Source: Ursus arctos (Eukaryota; Chordata; Mammalia; Carnivora; Ursidae). Taken from it: a stretch of DNA of 64,000 bases. Made by a program: the position numbers and the translations under genes. A model generated the notes under the pieces. It was not told the origin of the DNA, did no database searches, and saw only the letters and a list, made by a program, of their open reading frames with translations. Shown one piece after another: positions 57,331 to 64,000 of this stretch (its first letter is position 1; every line of letters starts with the position of its first letter). The DNA is taken from positions 6,988,001 through 7,052,000 of the forward strand of contig NW_026622874.1 of assembly GCF_023065955.2 (NCBI RefSeq), read 5' to 3'.

Positions 57331-58689
57331 GTTCCAGAGAGAGGAAGCACAGAGCCCCTGAGTGGGTCATGGAGGGTGGTGGTGAGCGGAGTCGTTCTCA
57401 CTCCCACCTCTTGGGTCCCAGATTGAAAGGGTCTATTGCTGTCCTCACAACGCCCCCGTGGTGACGCTTCACTCCTCCCTCCGACGAGGTGGTCCGCTAC
57501 AGGTGTCAAGGTCACGGGCTTACTCTGGTGCCTCCTTCGCAGTAACGTGGGCCCCGTGGCCTGGTGCAGCGGTCTGTGGGACCCTGTGCTGAGGGCCTGA
57601 ACACGGAGCCCTTGGAGGCCGGTGCCCGTGGAGGCCCCACGTGGAACAAAGGGAAAGCCATCCCTGGAGTATCTGTCTAATTCTGGCAAAATTAATTACC
57701 AAGACAGAAAAAAAGAAAAAGGGAACTTAGTTAAGTAAAATAGGGCAGTGCCTCCTCGCCAGTGAAATCGGTCTAGCCGCTGATGGCGCGCTGTAGAGTG
57801 TCGTCTGTGCCGTGACGCGAGCCGAGCCCCGGACAGAGTCCTCCGTACGCGCCTGACTGGGCGTCTCCGTGGCGGTAAATGATATTCAGGCCGTGGTGCT
57901 TGTTAGATTCAGGGTGTGTGTTAGGGTCCCGGCCCTTCTCGCACACATAGGGTTGGCTGTATGTCGAAGTCCTCACACCCACGAATCATTTCTGTGTCAC
58001 AAACCTAATGCAGACGTCCCCAGTCCGTGGTCTCTTCATTTGCATACAGGGTTAAGTGTTAAAATATTCAGATCTGGTCATCTTGGCCTCACTGGTGGCT
58101 TCTCTTGCTTTCAAGCCAGGGAGATAGGCATCCCCGCACAGACCTAATAGATAACTCCGTTTTCTGCTAGTCTTCTGTAAAAAAATGGAATGGCTTGCAA
58201 GGCAGCTGGTGGGTGCTCTCGAGGGCTGAGACCAAAGAGAGAACTCGGGGTTGGTCTTCGCCGGCAGGCTGGGCACGCAGCGTTGGTGGCTGGGTCAGTG
58301 GTGGTCAGGGGGCTGCGCTGTCGGGCCCGTGCGTGGCCTCCGTCCCGTGGCTACTCCGCTTGGGCATGCGCTATGCTGTGCCGCCTGGTTACTAGTACTA
58401 CTTCGGTGGGTGCTATCTCGGGGGCATTAACATGCAAACACTGGATCTTTCCGTAGCTCACCCACTCCCATATGTCCATCCAAGTGCCTGTACCTCAGAC
58501 TTCCTAGTCCCCACCGTCACATGTTTCTCTTTCAAGGCCCTTGACCAAGCCGCTCACCACTACTCATGAGTCCTTGTTGGTTCTAAACTCAGCCGCTTCT
58601 TTGTTCCCACGAGCTGGATGACATTCACCGCCGGAAGTCCTGGTCCTTGAGAGGATCTCCGCCTCGCATTGTTTTTCAAGGTCACCCCT

Positions 58690-59240
58690 GAATTACACGC
58701 TGGCGTAGCTGGCATCCGTTTTCAGCGTGCACCCACGAATTGAGCCAATCCATCCATGAACCGTGCTTAGGATTTTTCCTTCTCTCCTAACTGGTCCTGA
58801 CCAGCTATCCAGAGGGCCACATGGAGCCATGGAAGGGAACTGAGGGAGAGGGGCTCGGTCAGTAGCGTGGGCGTCTGGCTCGCCAGCTGGTTTAGACCAT
58901 GTGTGTCCTTCCTCCCTGCTCGCGGGCAATCCTGGATTTACCAGTCACGTTTCATGGTGCACTGTTTTAGGACGGCCTGGCCTGATGATTCTAATGGCTT
59001 GGACAGAACCCCGCTCACGATGAGCCGTTCTGGCTTGCGTGGCCACGAGTCTGTGGTCTCTATGAGGGCCTAATAGCAGCCAGTAGCTTTCCAGAAAGGG
59101 ATAGCATTCTCTGTTGCAGATGGCATGGCCTTGCTCCAGGACCCAGGGCATCTGCATTGTGATTCTCCCACGGGGACGTGTCATAACTTCTGCTGATGCC
59201 TCTAGTAACACAGGGCCAGCCGGATCATATGGCCCAAGAG
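58690..59240 (-). pseudogene. ERV-L pol connection/RNase H fragment
   Basis: 'GPYDPAGP' near 59225 belongs to the conserved connection region. An RNase H start block with FMDG in place of the usual FTDG lies near 58755. Stops and frame changes separate them. Confidence 0.7.
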
Positions 59241-59302
59241 TCGGACCATTTGTACTACAGCCTGGATGTTCTCTGCAGGCCCTCTTCTGCCCTTGGCCTT
59301 GT

Positions 59303-59779
59303 TTAAAGTGGACAGGTTTCCATGTCACCTGGCATGTGGGTTGGAAGACGCGACCTGTAGATCTCGGAGGCCAGGTGGGGGGCTTCCTTTCTCGAGGTGG
59401 GAAGTCTAAGGGCCAATAACATATCTTTTACTTTGGGGGGATGTCTCAGCATGCCCCAGACCACCAGACCCCTACAAATGTTGCTGACACGGCAGACCTC
59501 TGAATCTTCAGTGTTTTCCTCCCATTCTTTGGAATCACGTGCCACGGAGGTCTCTAAGGCACTAGTCACTGCTTGCTCGGCTGGTCTGATGATGCATGAT
59601 GTCATCAATACCCAGCCAGTCCAGGTCTCCCGGGACTGTATTATGCCAAGAGCAGGAGCGTTAAAATAGCCCTGGGGCAAGACTGTAAAGGTATATGTTG
59701 TCTGCTCTGAATGAATCAACTGTTCTGATCCTTTTTTCGTAGGGATGGGAAAGAATACACTCATTGGCTCAGTGGCCAC
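59303..59779 (-). pseudogene. ERV-L pol reverse transcriptase fragment
   Basis: A 158-codon open stretch that includes the conserved 'VLPQGYFNAPAL' block of retroviral reverse transcriptases. The catalytic YxDD box is not in this frame: in a neighbouring frame it reads GIDD at 59612-59601, so a frameshift lies between the two blocks and the tyrosine is lost. Upstream RT sequence (59795-59990) is in yet another frame with stops. A dead fragment; the open stretch survives by chance. Confidence 0.8.
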
Positions 59780-60102
59780 ATATTATGTGCAATTATGGTA
59801 ATTTGTTCTAGCGAAGATCACGTCCGGCATGGCAGCTGCAGATGGGGCTCCTGCCTGGTGGACCACAGTAATCTGTTGTCATCGTCCAGGGTCCGCCTGA
59901 CTTGCACTGGGTGCAGACTGGTGATCAACGGAGACGTGATGGGGACGACCAGCCCTGTACCCCTTAGGATCCTCAATTATTTTTGCAGTTACTTTGCATG
60001 AATTGCTGTCAAGCCTCCCCCAACTCCCCAGAAGGCACTACTGTGTTTAATTTACTAGCTTGGCTCACGGGGGCAGGTATGGCACAAGGAAAGCGGTTTC
60101 GG

Positions 60103-60270
60103 GGGCGCCTGGGTGGCTTAGTCAATGAAGCATCTGCCTTCGGCTCAGGTCATGATTCCAGGGTCCCGGGATCGAGCCCCGCGTCAGGGAGCCTGCTTCT
60201 CCCTCTCTCTCTCTCCTCTCCCCATTCTTGCTCTCTCTCTCTCAAATAAATAAATAAAATCTCTAAAAAA
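60103..60270 (+). mobile_element. Can-SINE
   Basis: Sense copy, head 'GGGGCGCCTGGGTGGCTTAG', tail 'AAATAAATAAATAAAATC', next to the right edge of the ERV-L remnant. Confidence 0.92.
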
Positions 60271-60993
60271 ACAACGAACTGTTCTGGCCTCTGTTTCTTA
60301 TCTGTCAAACAGATAACAAATACTTGAGTATTAACAGGTAATAAATACTCCTGTTAGTGACCTCATCGAAGTACTTCAAGAAGAGAAGACTCCAATGTTA
60401 TCCTTACCAAATCCCAGCTGCTTTTTTTGCAGAAACCAACAGCTGATCCAAATTCATACGGAAATCCCAGAATAGTCAAAATCCCCACCGCCACCAAGAG
60501 AGCAGTTGGCACTCTCACACTTCCTGATTTCCAAACCTACTACAAAGGTATGGTAGTCAGGACAGCGTGGGGCTGGTGTAAGGACAGACATATAGGTCAA
60601 TGGCATGTAATCCAGAGTCCAGAAATACACCCTTGCATATGGTTAATGGATTTCCAAGAAGGGTGCCAAGAATTCAGCAGGGAAAAAATAGTCTTTCCAA
60701 CAAATGGTATAGGGAACAACTGGACGTCCTTATGCGAGGGAATGAAGTTGACGCCCTCTATCAAACCGTATAAAAATGATCTCAAAGTGGATCAGAGACC
60801 TAAATGTAAGAGCTAAACTATAAAACTCATAGAGGAAAACACAGGAACAAATCTTCAGGAGCCTGGAGCCGGCACTGGTTTCTTAAATATGCCACCACCA
60901 CAAGCCCAAGTGACAAAGGAAAAAATGGATACATTGGCATCAAGATTAAAAACTTTTATGCCTCAAAGGATGCCATTAAGAAAGTGAAAAGGC

Positions 60994-61195
60994 TGGGGCG
61001 CCTGGGTGGCACAGCGGTTAATTGTCTGCCTTCAGCTCAGGGCGTGATCCCGGCGTTCCGGGATCGAGTCCCACATCGGGCTCTTCCGCTATGAGCCTGC
61101 TTCTTCCTCTCCCACTCCCCCTGCTTGTGTTCCCTCTCTCGCTGGCTGTCTCTCTCTGTCGAATAAATAAATAAAATCTTTAAAAAAAAAAAAAA
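60994..61195 (+). mobile_element. Young SINEC1-type Can-SINE in L1
   Basis: Full-length sense copy with long A-tail. Exact 16-bp TSD AAGAAAGTGAAAAGGC at 60978-60993 and 61196-61211, cutting the L1. Confidence 0.96.
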
Positions 61196-61344
61196 AAGAA
61201 AGTGAAAAGGCAACCCACGGAATGGGAGAAAATATTTACAAATCATATGTCTGATAAGGGACTCGTACCTAGAATGTATAAGGACCTTTTCCAACTTGAC
61301 AATAAAAAAAAAAAAAAACGCCCAATTTAAAAATGAGTACAGGT

Positions 61345-61510
61345 TGGGGCACCTGGGTGTCTCAGTCGATTAAAGCGTCCAACTCTTGGTTTCGGCTCAG
61401 GTCATGATCTCAGGATCGTGAGATCCTCTCTCTCTCCTCTCCTTCTGCCCCTGCCCCCCTGCTCCTGCATGCTCGCTCTCTCTCTAAAAATAAAATAAAA
61501 TAAAATAAAA
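61345..61510 (+). mobile_element. Can-SINE in L1, internally shortened
   Basis: Sense copy 'GGGGCACCTGGGTGTCTCAG' that jumps from 'GGATCGTGAGATC' to the CT-rich body and ends in (TAAAA)n. Confidence 0.88.
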
Positions 61511-62345
61511 ATGAAAGTCTGAATCTTAAAAAAATGGGCATGGGCTTGCTTTGAGTAGACATTTCTCCCAAGAAGATCTCCACGTGGCCAATAAGCACAT
61601 GGAAAGATACCGAGCATCGTTAGTCATAAGGGAGATGTAAATCGAGACCATAGTGAGGTACCACTTCACCCACTAGGATGTTCTGATGAAAACAAGGAAT
61701 GAAAACAAGTCGGGGAGGATGTGAAGAAGCCAGACTCTTACACGCTGCTGGTGGGAACGTGAAGGGGAGTTTGGAAAGCAATGTGGCACTGCCTCGAGAC
61801 ATTAAACACGGACTTCCCAGATGACCCAGAAATGCCGCTCCTACATGAACACTTTCAGAGAACGGAAAGCCTGTATTTAAGAAGAAACTTACACATAGGT
61901 CTGCAGAGCAGCATTATTCCTAAAACCCAACAGCCGACACACCCCAGATGTCCGTCAACTGACAAATGGATAAATGAGATCCGTGTTATGGAATATTCTT
62001 TAACTATCAAAGGGAATGGGTATATACTACAATGTGGATGAACCCTGAAAACACGCTAAGTGAGAGCAGCCAGACGCGAAGGCCACATCCGTGTGACCCC
62101 ATGTGTGTGAAGTGTCCAGAACAGACAGGTTTATATAGAGAGAAAGTAGCCTGGCGGTGACTGGGGGATGGGAGTGACTCTTCATGGGCTCAAGTTTCTT
62201 TTTTCAAGTGATGAAACCATTCTAAAATTGTAGAGTGGTGATGGCGGCACCCGTCCAAATGCACTCAACCCCCATGAACCACACACTCCTAAAAGCATGA
62301 ATTTTATGGCACAGGAATTACATCTAAATAAAACTGTTTTCTTAA

Positions 62346-63100
62346 AGGTAAATGACAAAACGAGCTGTCTCTTGAACTAAGAAGTGGAGGCTGGACTCGT
62401 TGCAAACCCCAGGGGGACAGAAAGCTGCAGGGTCCCAGGGCAGCCTCCAGTACCGTGTCTGTCCTGCCTGCACCCCAGGCACTTGCACCGCCATGTCCCT
62501 GGTGCGGCGCCTGCCATCACAGCAGGTCGCTAAACGACGTTCCGAGCCCGAGGCAGCCAGCCATGCCCAATGCCTCCCGTCCCTCCCCCCTGGCAGGGCC
62601 TGCGCTCCCCTCCCTTCAGACACCCCACCTGGTGGCTCTCCGTCCATGGCCCGGAATGTCTCCTCCACCTGCGGTCTCGGTCCCCCTTCTCCCGCCACCA
62701 TAGGATGCCCCGTTCCTGCAGGCTCTTTATCCCCCACTGAATCACAAGGGCAACCACTTCACCAAATCTGGGGGATCAAAAACACCACCGGGGTGATTTT
62801 TTTTTTTTAAGGTGGATTCCGAGGCTCAGCCCACTGAAATTCTGAGTCAGTAGGTCGGGGTGGGTCTGGGATTCGTGAAGCTCCCCCAGGTGATTCTCAT
62901 GATCAGCCAGATCTGGGCACCTTTGATCCAGTCCGTTCACCCTCCCCCCAGGGCTATAGCCGCCCTGCCAAGCGCTTGACTCAGCCTTTCCAGCGAGCGT
63001 TCCCTGGCTCGCCCAGCGCGAGTGGGCCGCCCCACCCACCGGCTCATCACCGCCTTCCTTAGTGCGGGTCTGGGGCTGCCATCACCTGTGTGGCTGGTCA
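62346..63100. other. Intergenic, no gene recognised
   Basis: Unique GC-moderate sequence. Open frames on both strands at 62342-62810 are unrecognised. Confidence 0.4.
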
Positions 63101-63101
63101 A

Positions 63102-63114
63102 CCCCCCCCCCCCC
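63102..63114. repeat. Poly(C) run, 13 bases
   Basis: Uninterrupted C13 directly before an L2 end. Confidence 0.95.
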
Positions 63115-63225
63115 AATTAGACTAAAAGCTCTTCGAAGAAGGGAACTGTGTTATTTAACGTTTTACCCCCAACGCCTGACTCATGGTAAGGGCTCAATGT
63201 ATTTGTGTAAGGAAGATCAGTTCCG
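63115..63225 (+). repeat. L2 3' end
   Basis: 'TTAGACTAAAAGCTCTTCGAAG..GGGAACTGTG..CATGGTAAGGGCTCAATG' matches the sense L2 3' terminal block. Confidence 0.78.
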
Positions 63226-63890
63226 AAGATCTGACTGGAAGCTAGCTGCCCTTTGGAGAAGTTGGTCGAGCTGTTCTCACAAGAGCGACATTGGGGAAGA
63301 CGGATCATTTTCTGGAAGGGTCTGATGTATGTCCGAGGACCAAGAATAACCTTTGAACCAGACTTTGTTGGCTGTAAGTGCCGGAGGACCGGAGGAGCTG
63401 ACTGTTTCTCCAGGTGGGAGGACTTAGACCCAGCCATTCATCCAGCCAAGGGCAGGCTCCTGTTCTGGGGGGCCCGAAGCTCAAACAAGTTTGGAGGCCA
63501 TCTTTAAGAAAGATCTTGCTTCTCTAACGTCCACAGACTTCCAGCACCAGGAGCCTAAGACACACTCAGTTTTGTGACCCCACACCTGACCCTGCTCCTT
63601 TGTTACATAGTGGACGGCAGGAGTATCCCTGGAAGTCATTCCCCTGCTGGACAGCTGGCGACAACTCAACTACACACCTTAAAGGACGCGTACCACAGAA
63701 GAAGGTCCCCACCGCCCACGCTCAGTGTAGTCCCAGCGCCACTTCCTCTTAGCTGGGTCTCCAAAGGCCCGTGGCCGATCCAGTGTCACTTGACTTCAGG
63801 GGAAGGTGATGGGGGAAACTAGGGTAGAGACAGAGGTTTCAACCAGTTAAAATCGCTTACTTTTGAAATTTTTATAAAAACACAGAACCC
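63226..63890. other. Intergenic, no gene recognised
   Basis: Unique sequence with only short frames. Confidence 0.4.
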
Positions 63891-64000
63891 GGGGCACCTG
63901 AGTGGCTCAGTCAGTGAAGAGTCTGCCTTCGGCTCAGGTCATGATACCAGGGTCCTGGGATCGAGCCCCACGTTGGGCTCCCTGCTCTGCAGAGAGTCTG
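63891..64000 (+). mobile_element. Can-SINE, cut by the window end
   Basis: Sense copy, head 'GGGGCACCTGAGTGGCTCAG', reaching 'GCAGAGAGTCTG' at the last base. The tail lies outside. Confidence 0.92.

Larger units (their letters stand above)
57100..60080 (-). mobile_element. ERV-L-like endogenous retrovirus remnant (pol region)
   Basis: Minus-strand retroviral pol decayed by frameshifts and stops. From right to left it keeps the order reverse transcriptase (about 59990-59300), connection and RNase H (about 59300-58500), integrase including a zinc-binding part (about 58500-57700), then a C-terminal dUTPase-like part (about 57340-57100). A dUTPase after integrase is characteristic of class III ERV-L. 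I see no gag, env or LTR. Each domain is recognised only by short blocks spread over several frames, so the element is not functional. Confidence 0.8.
60430..62345 (+). mobile_element. L1 distal ORF2 and 3' UTR, with two SINEs
   Basis: Sense L1: end of ORF2 with 'GGCACTCTCACACTTCCTGATTTCC', 'ATAGGTCAATGGCATG', 'CCAACAAATGGTATAGGGAAC' and 'AAGTGGATCAGAGACCTAAATG', then the 3' UTR ('GGGAGATGTAAATCGAGACC', 'CACGCTGCTGGTGGGAACG', 'ACCCCAGATGTCCGTCAACTG') ending near 'TACATCTAAATAAAACTG'. The 129-codon frame at 60427-60816 is an ORF2 C-terminal relic. 5'-truncated and broken; moderately old. Confidence 0.92.

Noticed and set aside
60427..60816. 129-codon frame that could be called a gene
   Set aside because: It is the C-terminal relic of L1 ORF2 in a 5'-truncated, mutated L1.
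1..64000. CRISPR arrays, operons, phage or bacterial mobile systems
   Set aside because: The sequence is a mammalian chromosome with introns, SINEs and L1s. No spaced direct repeats or bacterial gene organisation is present.
20600..64000. Exons of ENAH, the expected upstream neighbour
   Set aside because: No EVH1 or proline-rich peptide was seen. In human the ENAH start is more than 100 kb from SRP9, so it is not expected here.

Overview
This is a mammalian nuclear genome window. It has no prokaryotic features, and almost all open reading frames are chance frames or lie inside repeats. The SINEs point to a carnivore: about forty copies begin with the tRNA-derived head 'GCGCCTGGGTGGC' of Can-SINEs. 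A young subset (head 'GGCACAGCGGTTAAGCG', body 'GCTATGAGCCTGC', tail 'GAATAAATAAATAAAATCTT') looks like the bear/giant-panda SINEC1 type, so an ursid or close caniform is my best guess.

The only protein-coding gene I can support is SRP9, the 9-kDa Alu-domain subunit of the signal recognition particle. It lies on the minus strand in three coding exons (19793-19864, 14866-14934, 11177-11296) with canonical splice sites, a full 86-codon frame and a CpG-island promoter at about 19.4-20.6 kb. The last 3' UTR bases and the poly(A) site are uncertain. In human, SRP9 lies between ENAH (upstream, divergent) and EPHX1 (downstream). By synteny, the right two-thirds of this window (20.6-64 kb) should be the ENAH-SRP9 intergenic interval and the left 9 kb the SRP9-EPHX1 interval; neither neighbour is reached.

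Layout. 1-9.1 kb: AT-rich intergenic DNA with an MLT1-type LTR, long antisense L1-related segments and nested Can-SINEs. 9.1-20.0 kb: SRP9, its 3' flank, introns (MIR, L2, a Tigger-type DNA transposon, SINEs) and promoter. 20.6-33 kb: GC-richer intergenic DNA with an antisense L1 end, L2-like sequence and SINEs. 33-38 kb: an L1 3' end, a Tigger1-like transposon remnant and a local ~250-bp duplication. 38-57 kb: intergenic DNA with MIR/L2 fossils, a nested L1-in-older-repeat structure, an unexplained exon-like 60-bp block at 52.98 kb and AT-rich islands that could be regulatory. 57-60 kb: a decayed minus-strand ERV-L-like endogenous retrovirus pol. 60.4-62.3 kb: a plus-strand L1 3' half with two SINE insertions. 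62.3-64 kb: unique sequence, an L2 end and a SINE cut by the window edge.

I found no convincing new biological system. The items most worth checking are the orphan exon-like block, the local duplication at 35.6/37.0 kb, the nested insertions with readable target-site duplications, and the possibly bidirectional SRP9 promoter. Family names for repeats are from pattern recognition only, with no alignment run; borders are approximate except where a target-site duplication (TSD) is given.
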